DNA of 64,000 nucleotides from JAAXGX01 sp965221595. Its GTDB lineage: Bacteria; Acidobacteriota; Vicinamibacteria; Vicinamibacterales; UBA8438. The position numbers were made by a program, and so were the translations under genes. The stretch covers positions 2,914,001-2,978,000 of the forward strand of contig OZ244900.1 of the NCBI GenBank assembly GCA_965221595.1. Reading direction: 5' to 3'. The notes beneath the pieces were generated by a model. The model saw nothing but the letters and a program-made list of their open reading frames with translations. It was not told the origin of the DNA and did no database searches. Each line of letters opens with the position of its first letter. The first letter of the stretch is position 1. Positions 36,627-45,012 of this stretch are shown in pieces.

Positions 36627-37385
36627 ATGGGAAGTTGCATCGTGGTGCCGGAGCCTCCGTCACTCTATCAGATCGAAACACGGATTCGGGAGGCACTCGC
36701 CCGGCCGCTGCCCGGCGCGGCGGCGCACCTCAACCTCGCGCCCCGGCCGCGGCACGGCTGGCACCCCAGTCACGTACCGGCCGGCGCCAGCGTCGCGGCC
36801 GGGCTCGTACTTCTCTACCCGCGTGACGCGCGGCCGCACGTGCTGCTCACCGTGCGCTCCGGCGCACTGCCCCGGCATGGCGGCCAGGTATCGCTCCCCG
36901 GCGGCCGGGTCGAGCCCGAAGAGACCATTCGGGATGCGGCCCTGCGCGAGGCTGCAGAGGAGGTCGGGCTGGAGCCGGCCGGCGTGCGCATCCTGGGCGT
37001 GCTCTCGACACTCTACATTCCGGTGAGCGACTTCGCGCTGCACCCGGTGGTGGGCGTGGCCGACAAGTGTCCCGCGTTCCGGCGCCGTTCGTCGGAGGTG
37101 GCGCGCATCGTCGACGTGCCGCTGGCGCTGCTGCTCGACCCGCGCGGCGCGCCCCGGCAGGGCGCCGTCTGGCGGCGCGGCGGGCGGGTGCTCGTACCCT
37201 ACTTCGAGGTATCGAGCGAGCGCGTGTGGGGCGCGACCGCGATGATTCTGGCCGAGCTGCTGGCGCTGCTCGGCGCGGTGCCGGCCGACCCGTGGGACGC
37301 CGGCGCCGCGGCCGGCGCGTGCGCCGCTCCCGCAGGGCCGGGGCCGGAGGCGGCAACGGTCGGCCCGGGCGGGCGGATGCGATAA
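36627..37385 (+). CDS. NUDIX hydrolase, CoA-pyrophosphatase-like
   Basis: A 252-residue NUDIX protein. The catalytic box is complete: G93 with E99, then REAAEEVGL at 107-115, matching Gx5Ex7REUxEExGU. The upstream LLTVRSGALPRHGGQVSLPGG is the signature of the YeaB/NudL group that splits CoA and acyl-CoA to phosphopantetheine and 3',5'-ADP. The last about 40 residues are Ala/Gly/Pro-rich and probably disordered. The ATG at 36627 follows GGAGG by about 13 nt, which is long, so a slightly later GTG (around 36642) is possible. Confidence 0.88.
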   Translation: MGSCIVVPEPPSLYQIETRIREALARPLPGAAAHLNLAPRPRHGWHPSHVPAGASVAAGLVLLYPRDARPHVLLTVRSGALPRHGGQVSLPGGRVEPEETIRDAALREAAEEVGLEPAGVRILGVLSTLYIPVSDFALHPVVGVADKCPAFRRRSSEVARIVDVPLALLLDPRGAPRQGAVWRRGGRVLVPYFEVSSERVWGATAMILAELLALLGAVPADPWDAGAAAGACAAPAGPGPEAATVGPGGRMR

Positions 37386-37437
37386 TCGGCCCGGCCGCGT
37401 CGCACGACGCGGAACGCAGCCGCAGGAGAACCACCCG

Positions 37438-39858
37438 TTGCCCGAGAGGTCACGCCGGCGCCGGCAGCCCGAGGCGCCGCTGCTGGACGCCGCCGAGGCC
37501 GGTGGCGCCGGCCCGCCGGCGGGAAGCGCCGGCCCCAGCCCGCCCGCCGGGAGCGAAGACCCCGTCGCCCTCCACGAAGCCGCGCAGTCGCGCTACCTGA
37601 ACTACGCGCTGTCGGTCATCACGTCGCGGGCACTGCCCGACGTCCGCGACGGTCTCAAGCCGGTACAACGTCGCATTCTCTACACGATGTGGCAACAGCG
37701 CCTCACCGCCGACGCCAAGCCGCGCAAGTGCGCGAAGGTGGTAGGCGACGTGATGGGCAGCTACCACCCCCACGGGGACGCGGCCATCTACGACACCCTG
37801 GTGCGCCTGGCCCAACCGTTCGCGATGCGCTATCCGCTTGTCGAAGGCTTCGGCAACTTCGGCTCGCTGGACGGCGACAGCGCCGCCGCCATGCGCTACA
37901 CGGAGTGCCGGCTCGACGGGGCCAGCGCCGAGCTGCTGTCCGAGCTGGACCGCGCGACCGTGCCGCTCAGAGCGAACTACGACGGCACCCGCCGGGAACC
38001 GGTCGTCCTGCCCGCCCGGCTGCCCAACCTGCTGATCAACGGCGCCACCGGCATCGCCGTCGGCATGGCGACGAACATTCCGCCGCACAACGTGCACGAG
38101 GTCTGCACCGCGCTCCTCGAGCTGCTGGCGGACCCGGCGCTCGACAGCGCGGCCCTCTGTCGGCACGTCACGGGTCCGGACTTTCCCACCGGCGGGCAGG
38201 TCGTCAACACGCCGGACGAACTGCGCGAAATCTATCGGACCGGCAGCGGCACCATCCGCCTGCGCGCGACGTGGGAGCCGGGGCCCCCGGCACGCGGCGC
38301 GCGGACGGTGCACGTGACGAGCATCCCGTACGCCGCCAACAAGGCGCAGATAGTAGAGCGGATCGCCGAGATCATCCTCGCCCGCAAGCTGCCGCCGCTC
38401 ATCGACGTCACGGACCAGTCGACCGCCGAGGTACGCATCGTCCTGCAGATGAAGAGCGATGCGGACGAGCGCCTGGTCATGGCGTACCTGTTCCGGCATA
38501 CGCCGCTGCAGACCAACTTCGCCGCCAACTTCACCTGCCTGGTGCCCACCGGGCAGGCCGAGACGGCGCGGCCGGAACGACTCGATCTGCACCAGCTTCT
38601 GTGGCACTTCCTCCACTTCCGGCTGGACGTCGTCACCCGCCGTCTCGAGCACGAGCTCGACGCCCTCCGCAAGCGCATCCACATCCTCGAAGGGTTCGCG
38701 CTGGTGTTCGACGCCCTCGACGCCATCATCGAACTGATCCGCCGCTCGGACGGCAAGGCGGACGCGGCCCGCCGGATCATGGCGCGCTTCGACCTCGACG
38801 CGGACCAGACCGACGCCATCCTCGAGCTGAAAATCTACCGGCTGGCCCGCCTGGAGATCCTGGTCATCCGTCAGGAACTGGAAACCAGGCGCGCGCGCGG
38901 CGGCGAAATCGCCCGGCTGCTCGCCGACGAGAACGCGCGCTGGTCGATGGTCGGCGACGAGCTGCGCGAGGTGCGCGACACCTACGGCGACCCGGCGGCC
39001 AACCCGCGCCGCACGCTGATCGCGGCCGTCGAAGACGACCGGTTCACCGCCGACGACTTCATCGTCGACGAGGACGCCGTCATCCTGATCTCGCGCGACG
39101 GCTGGGTGAAGCGCCAGCGCGAGGTGCGCGACGTGAAGGGCACGCGGCTGCGCGAGGGCGACGCCCTGCTGGCAGCGCTGGCCGGCAGCACACGGGCCAC
39201 CTGCGTCTTCTTCAGCAACCTCGGCGCGGCATACACCTGCCGGCTGATAGACATTCCGGCGTCCACCGGCTACGGCGAGCCCATCCAGCGACTGTTCAAG
39301 CTGAAGGACGGCGAGCGCGTGGTGGCGGCATTCAGCCTCGACCCGCGCGTCACGGCGGCCATCGCCGCGCCGGCGGAAGGCGCGCCGCCGCCGACCCACG
39401 CCGCCGCCGTCAGCAGCGACGGCTTCGCCCTGCGCTTCAGCCTCGAACCGTTCGCCGAGCCGAGCACCCGCGCCGGCCGCCGCTTCGCGCGACCGGCCCG
39501 CGGCGCCGAGATCGTCGGCGTCGCGATCGTACGTGAGCAGGCGGTGATCATCGCCGCCACCCGCCAGGCGCGGGCCGTCCTCTGCCACACCAGCGAGATC
39601 AACTTCTTGTCCGGCCCCGGCAAGGGCGTCACCCTGATCAAGCTCGACCGCCGGGAGGACGCCGTGCTCGGCTTCGTCGCCTCCACCGGCGCCCGCGACC
39701 TGCTCACCGTGGAAACCAGCCGCGGCGCCACGCAGACCATCAGCAGCGCCAAGTACGAGATCACGAAGCGCGGCGGCCGGGGCCGCGAGCTGCTCCAGCG
39801 TGCCCGCTTCACACGCGTCGTCCCGCCACCGGTCGCAACGCCTGTGCTGAAGTCGTAG
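37438..39858 (+). CDS. parC: DNA topoisomerase IV / gyrase subunit A
   Basis: Cuts and religates DNA as the A subunit of a type IIA topoisomerase. The 806 residues include SRYLNYALSVITSRALPDVRDG, KPVQRRILYTMW, GDVMGSYHPHGD and the catalytic tyrosine Y154 (MRYTEC). The six-bladed C-terminal domain is present, but I see no clear GyrA box, so ParC is preferred over GyrA. TTG 37438 follows CAGGAGA by about 8 nt. The first about 45 residues are a low-complexity Pro/Ala tail. Its partner subunit gene lies at 47.5 kb, about 7.7 kb downstream, rather than adjacent. Confidence 0.88.
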   Translation: MPERSRRRRQPEAPLLDAAEAGGAGPPAGSAGPSPPAGSEDPVALHEAAQSRYLNYALSVITSRALPDVRDGLKPVQRRILYTMWQQRLTADAKPRKCAKVVGDVMGSYHPHGDAAIYDTLVRLAQPFAMRYPLVEGFGNFGSLDGDSAAAMRYTECRLDGASAELLSELDRATVPLRANYDGTRREPVVLPARLPNLLINGATGIAVGMATNIPPHNVHEVCTALLELLADPALDSAALCRHVTGPDFPTGGQVVNTPDELREIYRTGSGTIRLRATWEPGPPARGARTVHVTSIPYAANKAQIVERIAEIILARKLPPLIDVTDQSTAEVRIVLQMKSDADERLVMAYLFRHTPLQTNFAANFTCLVPTGQAETARPERLDLHQLLWHFLHFRLDVVTRRLEHELDALRKRIHILEGFALVFDALDAIIELIRRSDGKADAARRIMARFDLDADQTDAILELKIYRLARLEILVIRQELETRRARGGEIARLLADENARWSMVGDELREVRDTYGDPAANPRRTLIAAVEDDRFTADDFIVDEDAVILISRDGWVKRQREVRDVKGTRLREGDALLAALAGSTRATCVFFSNLGAAYTCRLIDIPASTGYGEPIQRLFKLKDGERVVAAFSLDPRVTAAIAAPAEGAPPPTHAAAVSSDGFALRFSLEPFAEPSTRAGRRFARPARGAEIVGVAIVREQAVIIAATRQARAVLCHTSEINFLSGPGKGVTLIKLDRREDAVLGFVASTGARDLLTVETSRGATQTISSAKYEITKRGGRGRELLQRARFTRVVPPPVATPVLKS

Positions 39859-39980
39859 AGACGGTGCCGCCCCGCGGACCGCACACCGGGATCGCACGCT
39901 CCCCTTCCACGTCGCCGCCGGCACCGTCGAACACACCCACGCGCCAAACTGAACCGAGCTGACCTGCATCGGTCGACAGA

Positions 39981-40009
39981 TTGAGGACACATATCTTTCG
40001 TGTTATATT
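39981..40009 (+). promoter_or_regulatory. Sigma70-type promoter of the DUF5131 gene (leaderless)
   Basis: TTGAGG (39981-39986), a spacer of exactly 17 nt, then TATATT (40004-40009). The -35 box matches 4 of 6 and the -10 box 5 of 6. The predicted transcript start, 6-7 nt after the -10, falls on or next to the GTG start codon at 40016, so the message would be leaderless. The region 39985-40015 is AT-rich in an otherwise very GC-rich window. Confidence 0.65.
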
Positions 40010-40015
40010 CGCCTA

Positions 40016-41194
40016 GTGAGCGACCGCTCAGCCATCGAATGGACGGATGCCACCTGGAACCCGGTCCGTGGCTGCTCCAAGGTCAGCGCCGGCTGCGCGC
40101 ACTGCTACGCGCAGACGTTCGCCAAGCGCTTCAGAGGCGTGCCCGGACATCCGTTCGAACAGGGTTTCGACCTCCGGCTCGTGCCGGAGAAGCTGAACCA
40201 ACCCTTGTCGTGGCGCCGCCCGCGAAGAATCTTCGTTAACTCCATGAGCGATCTGTTTCACGAAGACGTGCCAGTCGACTTCATCGCGTCCATCGGCGCG
40301 GTGATGCGCAGCGCCGGCTGGCACACGTTCCAGGTGTTGACCAAGCGACATGGCCGCATGCAGCGTCTGCTCGCCGGCGAACTGCGCTGGATGAGCGGTC
40401 TCCCCAACGTCTGGTACGGCGTGAGCGTGGAGAACCGAACGCCCGGACTGATGCGGCTCGACGCGCTGCGCCACACCCCCGCCGTCGTGCGCTTCGCCTC
40501 CCTGGAACCGCTTCTGGAAGACCTGGGTCCCATCGACCTGACCGGCATCCATTGGGTGATCGCCGGCGGCGAGAGCGGTCCGCGCGCCAGGCGCATGGAG
40601 CAGGACTGGGTCCTGGATATCGAACGACAGTGCAGGGAACACGGTGTGCCCTTCTTCTTCAAGCAGTGGGGCGGCGTGCGCAAGCAGTCGACCGGACGGG
40701 TGCTGAACGGCCGAACATACGACGACTTCCCGGCCACCGCCCACGAGTCCCCTCGCCGCATATCGCCGCTTCCGCATGACGACGGGCGGCGGCGCGACCC
40801 GGTACCTACTTTTACACCTTACAAATCACTCCAAGGGGCGCGAGCTTATGAAGGAATGCATGTGGAAGGTCGCGCCGGACGGCGGCTTCGAAGTATTCCA
40901 GCGCGACGATCCCAGACAGCCGTTTCTTATCAAGCCGTCACCGGACTTCGAACCGTTGCGGAAATGGCTGCTTGGACAGCTGGCACAGGGACCGCGCAAA
41001 AGAGGCGAACTCCATCGAGAACTGCGGCTGACACTCTGGCTGCCGTCTCACCTGCAGAAGCTCGCCGGCCGACTGCGCAAGGGGGGCGAACTCGACTTCG
41101 ACAAGGCGTCCGATACCTACTCTTTGCCGTCCAGGCGCCGGCTGTTCCTCTTCTGATCCGATCACGTTCGCCTTCAGGACAGCTCGCCTGGTGA
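40016..41194 (+). CDS. DUF5131 (phage Gp37/Gp68-like, three-Cys-motif) protein with a run-on 3' end
   Basis: Residues 1-243 are a complete DUF5131/Gp37-Gp68 protein: IEWTDATWNPVRGC with C20, C27 and C30 in the GCSKVSAGCAHCYA motif, FVNSMSDLFHEDV, FQVLTKRHGRM, WYGVSVENRT, RFASLEPLLEDLG, WVIAGGESGPRARRM and PFFFKQWGG. The cysteine motif resembles radical SAM iron-sulfur sites, but function is unknown. The natural protein would end near 40750; here the stop appears lost and the frame runs out of register through a tcmP remnant, adding about 150 meaningless residues. It starts at GTG 40016 directly after a strong promoter. In other genomes DUF5131 is paired with TcmP. Confidence 0.8.
   Translation: MSDRSAIEWTDATWNPVRGCSKVSAGCAHCYAQTFAKRFRGVPGHPFEQGFDLRLVPEKLNQPLSWRRPRRIFVNSMSDLFHEDVPVDFIASIGAVMRSAGWHTFQVLTKRHGRMQRLLAGELRWMSGLPNVWYGVSVENRTPGLMRLDALRHTPAVVRFASLEPLLEDLGPIDLTGIHWVIAGGESGPRARRMEQDWVLDIERQCREHGVPFFFKQWGGVRKQSTGRVLNGRTYDDFPATAHESPRRISPLPHDDGRRRDPVPTFTPYKSLQGARAYEGMHVEGRAGRRLRSIPARRSQTAVSYQAVTGLRTVAEMAAWTAGTGTAQKRRTPSRTAADTLAAVSPAEARRPTAQGGRTRLRQGVRYLLFAVQAPAVPLLIRSRSPSGQLAW
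40776..41156 (+). pseudogene. Truncated tcmP (three-Cys-motif partner) remnant, C-terminal part only
   Basis: From about 40800 the frame encodes YLLLHLTNHSKGRELMKE, CMWKVAPDGGFEVF and a winged-helix-like end (GPRKRGELHRELRLTLW). The NHxxG...MKxxMWK signature is characteristic of the last third of TcmP, the usual partner of DUF5131. The N-terminal methyltransferase-like two-thirds (about 200-250 residues) are missing, because the DUF5131 gene ends immediately upstream. I read this as an in-place deletion that joined the two genes and destroyed tcmP. A small surviving protein from ATG 40776 (126 residues) cannot be ruled out. Confidence 0.65.
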
Positions 41195-41231
41195 CGCCGG
41201 ACTCGTTCGCCGGCATTTCTCGAACCGATGA

Positions 41232-42053
41232 TCACTTCTCCAGGTTGGCGGCCCCGGATTGCAGCGGCTCGGGGCCGGCCCGCCTCCCGCGGTGGAACAC
41301 CAGGGTCGACCGGCCGTCGCCGGCCTGGAGCCGCTCCATGCGGACGCCGAAGACGGAGGTGACCAGGGCGTCGTCGAGCACCTGGGCCGGAGGGCCGGCG
41401 GCGCGCAGGCGGCCGTGGTGGAGCACGGCCATATCGTCCGCCCAGCGGGCCACGAGGTTGAGGTCGTGCAGCGCCAGCGCAACGGTCGTGCCGGTGGCGG
41501 CCAGCGCCCGCAGCAGCGTGAGCGTCTCGATGACGTGGTCGATGTCGAGGTTGGCGGTCGGCTCGTCGAGCAGCAGCGCCTGCGAGCCGGTGGCCAAGCT
41601 GCGAGCGATGACGGCGCGGCGACGCTCGCCCCCGGAGAGCTCGGTCACGAAGCGGTCGGCGAGGTGTGCGACATCGGCCCGCGCCAGTGCCGAGGCGACG
41701 AGCTCGGCGTCCGCGGGACCCGACGCGTCGAAACGGCCCAGGTGCGGATGGCGCCCCATCGTCACCAGCTCGCGCACCGTGAACGGGACGTCGGTACCGG
41801 TCTCCTGCGGCACGAAGCTGATGCGCTGCGCGAGCACGCGGCGCGAGAGCCGGGACAGGCGAGTCCCGTCCAGTGCGGCGTCGCCCGCGGTGGGACGCCA
41901 GAGGCCGGCCAGCAGGCGCAGCACGGTCGACTTGCCTGCCCCGTTCGGTCCGACGAAGGCCATGATGCGGCCGGGGCCGACCTCGACCGTGACGTCACGC
42001 ACCAGGTGGCGGGTGCCGATGCGGAAGCCGGCGCGGTCGAGGCGGAGACTCAT
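41232..42053 (-). CDS. btuD: Cobalamin/corrinoid-type ABC importer, ATP-binding protein (BtuD/FecE-like)
   Basis: A 273-residue ATPase. Walker A is GPNGAGKST, the Q-loop SFVPQET, signature LSGGERRRA, Walker B LLLDEPTANLD, and the switch His in ALHDLN. Family placement (FepC/BtuD type) follows from length and operon partners. Substrate assignment as corrinoid rests on the cobalamin riboswitch and adenosyltransferase upstream. The start overlaps the permease stop by 4 bp. The open frame extends upstream, but ATG 42053 has the normal SLRLDRAGFRIG start. Confidence 0.9.
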   Translation of the reverse strand: MSLRLDRAGFRIGTRHLVRDVTVEVGPGRIMAFVGPNGAGKSTVLRLLAGLWRPTAGDAALDGTRLSRLSRRVLAQRISFVPQETGTDVPFTVRELVTMGRHPHLGRFDASGPADAELVASALARADVAHLADRFVTELSGGERRRAVIARSLATGSQALLLDEPTANLDIDHVIETLTLLRALAATGTTVALALHDLNLVARWADDMAVLHHGRLRAAGPPAQVLDDALVTSVFGVRMERLQAGDGRSTLVFHRGRRAGPEPLQSGAANLEK

Positions 42054-43120
42054 GACGGGCCGAAGCTCCCCCGTTGGCGGCGCAGGAGATAGAGAAAGAA
42101 CGGCGCGCCGAACGCGGCGGTGACGATGCCGAGCCGGATCTCCTCCGGCGGGTGGATGGTGCGGGCCAGCAGATCGCAGATGATCAGGAACGCACCCCCG
42201 CCGAGCATGGCCGCCGGGAGCAGGGTGCGGTGTGACGGTCCGAGCACCAGTCGCAGCATGTGCGGCACGATCAGGCCCACGAAGCCGATGACGCCGCTGA
42301 CTGCCACGGCCGCGCCGGTCAGCATCGCCGCCGTCGTCAGGATGATGCGCCGCACCCGCTCCACCTCGACGCCGAGGCTGGCGGCGGTCTCCTCGCCGAG
42401 CACGAGCAGGTCCAGGTCGCGTGAGTACCAGCGGGCGCCGAGCGCCCCCAGCACCAGCGGCGGCAGACAGATCCACACGTGCGTCCAGGTGCGGTTGTCG
42501 AGACCGCCCATCATCCAGAAGACGATCTCGTTGGCGACCTGCCAGTTGACTACGCTCAGCGAGATCAGGAGCGACGAGACGGCGGTAGCCAACGCCCCCA
42601 GCGCGATGCCGGCGAGCAGCAGCGTGGCCACGGGGGTGCGGCCGGCCCGCGTGGCGATGGCGTAGACGGTCGCGAGCGCAGCGAGCGCGCCGACGAAAGC
42701 GAACAGCGGCAGCCAGAACACCCCCGCGGCGGACAGCCCGCTGACGAACGTGATCACGGCACCGAGGGCCGCGCCCTGGCTGATGCCGATGACGCTCGGC
42801 TCGGCCAGGGGGTTGCGGAAGAGCCCCTGGAGCTGCGTGCCGGCGACACCCAGTGCGGCGCCGGCGAGCGCAGCGACCAGCACGCGCGGCGTCCGGATGA
42901 GCCAGACGATCACCTGGTCCGCCTCGGAGACCTCGTGCAGGCCCACCCAGCCGTCCGGCAGCGTGCGGGCGGCAAGTACACGCGCGACGGTGCCCCAAGG
43001 GATGCGCGTGCTGCCGACCGCAATCGCGGCCACCACCGCCACCGCCAACAGCACCGCCAGCAGCGGCAGACCCACCCAGGCCGCGGCGCGAACGTGCGAC
43101 CGCCTGCCCGCCTCGGTCAC
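42050..43120 (-). CDS. btuC: Cobalamin/corrinoid-type ABC importer, FecCD/BtuC permease
   Basis: A 356-residue permease with about ten transmembrane segments, matching BtuC. Family marks are RTPRVLVAALAGAALGVAGTQLQGLFRNPLAEPSVIGIS (seen as RTPRVLVAALAGAALG and FRNPLAEPSVIGISQGA), GIALGALATAVSSLLI, FWMMGGLDNRTW, LGEETAASLGV and GFVGLIVPHMLRL. It is coupled to both neighbours by 4-bp overlaps, so btuF-btuC-btuD form one unit. With the riboswitch, a corrinoid importer is the best reading; iron siderophore uptake is the alternative. Confidence 0.92.
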   Translation of the reverse strand: MTEAGRRSHVRAAAWVGLPLLAVLLAVAVVAAIAVGSTRIPWGTVARVLAARTLPDGWVGLHEVSEADQVIVWLIRTPRVLVAALAGAALGVAGTQLQGLFRNPLAEPSVIGISQGAALGAVITFVSGLSAAGVFWLPLFAFVGALAALATVYAIATRAGRTPVATLLLAGIALGALATAVSSLLISLSVVNWQVANEIVFWMMGGLDNRTWTHVWICLPPLVLGALGARWYSRDLDLLVLGEETAASLGVEVERVRRIILTTAAMLTGAAVAVSGVIGFVGLIVPHMLRLVLGPSHRTLLPAAMLGGGAFLIICDLLARTIHPPEEIRLGIVTAAFGAPFFLYLLRRQRGSFGPS

Positions 43121-44112
43121 GACGCGTCGGGGTACAGCGCGGCCCCCACGGCCTCGATCAGACCGGCCGCGTGGTGCGACATCGTGATGAACCGGCGGTG
43201 GTCGAGCACCAGGATCTGCCCGCTGCGCCCGGCAACCGTCACCGCGACGCCGGGCTGGCCGAGCAGGCGCCGGCGCACGGCGACATTCTCCTCGGCGGGG
43301 CTATCGGCGATGATCCAGTCGGGGTCCCAGGCGGCTATCTGCTCGCCGCTGATCATGCCGTGCGGCCCGATGCCCTGCTCGGCAGCCACGTTGACGGCGC
43401 CCAGCTCGGTGAGGATGTGATCGAAGAGCGAGCCGGCGCCGAACGTGCCGGACAAGGCGACGTACACGAGCACACGGGGCCGCGGGGCCGACGCCGGCCG
43501 GCGCGCTGCGGCGGCGGCCACCCGCGCCCGGAAGCGCGCAATCTCCCGCTCGGCCGCGCGCTCCTCACCGGTCAGCCGCCCGACAGTCCGCAGGCCCTCG
43601 ACGATCTGGTCGAAGTCGTCGAAGACGGTCTGCAGCCGGAACGTCGGGATGCCCGCGGCACGCGCCAGCGCCACCAGGTCGGCGCGGGCGGTGTGCGACG
43701 CCAGCAGCAGGTCGGGACGGCTCCGGAGCAGCGCCTCGCCGTCGTCGACGACCCCGACGTCCCGCCCGGCGAGCACGTCGGCGACGTAGCTGTAACGCGC
43801 ATCGTGGGCCACCGCGCTGACCGCCGCAATCCGTGCCGGGGGCACGACGGCAAACAGGAAGTGGTCTGTCACCAGCGCCTGGGATGCGATGCGCGACGGC
43901 GGCCGCGCGAGCCGGACGGCGTCCCCGTGATGGTCGCGCACCGTGCGTGGAAACCCTGCCGCCGCGGCCGCGGCGGACCGCTCGGCGGAGAACCAGCCCG
44001 CGCGCGTGCCGGCCGCGGCGCGCCAGGCGGCCACCAGCAGCACGAGGCAGACCACGACCTCGATTGCCGCCCGCAGCCATCCCGTTCGAACACGGCGCAG
44101 CGACAGGCTCAT
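43117..44112 (-). CDS. btuF: Cobalamin/corrinoid-type ABC importer, periplasmic binding protein (BtuF-like)
   Basis: A 331-residue binding protein. A hydrophobic N-terminal helix (AIEVVVCLVLLVAAW) without a clear cleavage site could be a signal peptide or an anchor. The PF01497-type fold is visible in FPRTVRDHHGDAVRLARPPSRIAS, LLRSRPDLLLASH, TFRLQTVFDDFDQIVEGLRTVGRLTG and WDPDWIIAD. GMISGEQIAAWDPDWII is typical. The last phrase HRRFITMSHHAAGLIEAVG resembles corrinoid and haem receptors. Start and stop overlap the permease gene by 4 bp. The adenosyltransferase gene lies 31 bp upstream. Confidence 0.85.
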   Translation of the reverse strand: MSLSLRRVRTGWLRAAIEVVVCLVLLVAAWRAAAGTRAGWFSAERSAAAAAAGFPRTVRDHHGDAVRLARPPSRIASQALVTDHFLFAVVPPARIAAVSAVAHDARYSYVADVLAGRDVGVVDDGEALLRSRPDLLLASHTARADLVALARAAGIPTFRLQTVFDDFDQIVEGLRTVGRLTGEERAAEREIARFRARVAAAAARRPASAPRPRVLVYVALSGTFGAGSLFDHILTELGAVNVAAEQGIGPHGMISGEQIAAWDPDWIIADSPAEENVAVRRRLLGQPGVAVTVAGRSGQILVLDHRRFITMSHHAAGLIEAVGAALYPDAS

Positions 44113-44143
44113 CCGCTCACCACCTGCACGACGCCGACCAGGC

Positions 44144-44719
44144 TCACCAGGCTCGCGACCACTTGGGTCCGCCCGTAGCGGGCGACCGCAGCGTGGCGTC
44201 GATGCCGGCTTCCACCTCGATGCGGCGGCCGAGTATCCAGAGCAGATCGGAGAGGCGGTTGAGATACGCGAGTAGTTCCGGGCCTACCTCCGCGCCCGAC
44301 TCCGCCAGTTGCACGACCCGGCGCTCGGCGCGCCGGGCGACCGTGCGCGCCACGTCGAGGGCGGCGGAAGCCGCGTGCTCGCCGGGTAGCGCCCAGTCGC
44401 CGAGTACGCCGTCGATGGCCTCCGCGCGGCCGACCTCCGCGGTGAGCCGCTCCACCATGGCGGCCGTGACGGCCGGTTCCGCACCCTCCCGTGGCGCGGG
44501 CGTCGCCAACGCGCCGCCGACCGCAAACAGCTCGCGCTGTATGTCCTTGAGCAGCTCGGCGACCGCCGCGTTCGGGCAGATGGAGCGGGCGAATCCGACC
44601 TGGCTGTTCAGCTCGTCGACGGCGCCGTAGGCTTCGACTCGCAGCGACGCCTTCGAGACGCGCACGCCCCCGACCAGACCCGTCCGGCCGCGGTCCCCCT
44701 GTTTCGTGACGATGCTCAT
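44144..44719 (-). CDS. pduO: ATP:cob(I)alamin adenosyltransferase, PduO type
   Basis: Transfers the adenosyl group of ATP to Co(I) corrinoids to make coenzyme B12. The 191 residues start MSIVTKQGDRGRTGLVGG, the family ATP-binding signature, and continue with YGAVDELNSQVGFARS, the RRAERRVV helix and YLNRLSDLLW, all conserved in the trimeric PduO/MMAB group. The ATG at 44719 follows AGGGGG at 8 nt, which fixes the start; the longer open frame to 45160 overlaps the riboswitch. First gene of the riboswitch-controlled minus operon, upstream of btuF-btuC-btuD. Confidence 0.93.
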   Translation of the reverse strand: MSIVTKQGDRGRTGLVGGVRVSKASLRVEAYGAVDELNSQVGFARSICPNAAVAELLKDIQRELFAVGGALATPAPREGAEPAVTAAMVERLTAEVGRAEAIDGVLGDWALPGEHAASAALDVARTVARRAERRVVQLAESGAEVGPELLAYLNRLSDLLWILGRRIEVEAGIDATLRSPATGGPKWSRAW

Positions 44720-44833
44720 GCCGGTTGTCCCCCTGGGCGCCCGGGGCGAGAGGTCCCGCAGCCGCGGCCTTCCCGTATCATCTGCAACACGATGGGTATT
44801 GCGTCCGTCGCATGCCGCCGCGTGAATCCGCCG

Positions 44834-44861
44834 CCCTGCACGCATGCTCGCGGGTGCAGGG
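44834..44861 (-). other. Hairpin in the long leader of the cobalamin operon
   Basis: Perfect 8-bp inverted repeat, CCCTGCAC (44834-44841) with GTGCAGGG (44854-44861), around a 12-nt loop, between the leader ORF and the adenosyltransferase start. It has no U-tract. It may shape the long leader of this riboswitch operon or act as a pause site. Confidence 0.4.
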
Positions 44862-44891
44862 AGCCGACGCCTGCGCGCGGTGAACGGGCGG

Positions 44892-44930
44892 CTACCAGTC
44901 GATGCGGCGCGGACGCCGACGACGAGCCAT
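44892..44930 (-). CDS. Putative Arg-rich leader peptide (12 residues)
   Basis: On the minus strand, AAAGGAGG (44950 to 44943) is followed 12 nt later by ATG and 12 codons reading M-A-R-R-R-R-P-R-R-I-D-W, then TAG. The strong ribosome site directly follows a 7-bp hairpin (TTCGGCG/CGCCGAA, 44949-44970) whose 3' arm ends on its first two bases, so folding could limit access. It lies between the cobalamin aptamer and the adenosyltransferase. The spacing is longer than ideal, and such a short frame can arise by chance, so translation is unproven. Confidence 0.3.
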   Translation of the reverse strand: MARRRRPRRIDW

Positions 44931-45012
44931 GAAGGGCAGGAACCTCCTTTCGGCGTGTCCACGCGCCGAATCTCACGGACCGGCAGACCGGACCGCGGGG
45001 CCGTGCGACCGT

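Noticed and set aside
31042..36696. A 1884-codon minus-strand open frame across the fusion and MATE region
   Set aside because: It lies opposite or out of frame with the cyclophilin, ACP-ligase, trans-sulfuration and MATE genes, all of which have clear families. Long shadow frames are expected at this GC content, and its translation is compositionally odd (Arg/Gly/His rich).
37450..39990. A long minus-strand frame opposite parC
   Set aside because: ParC has its catalytic tyrosine and conserved motifs in the plus frame.
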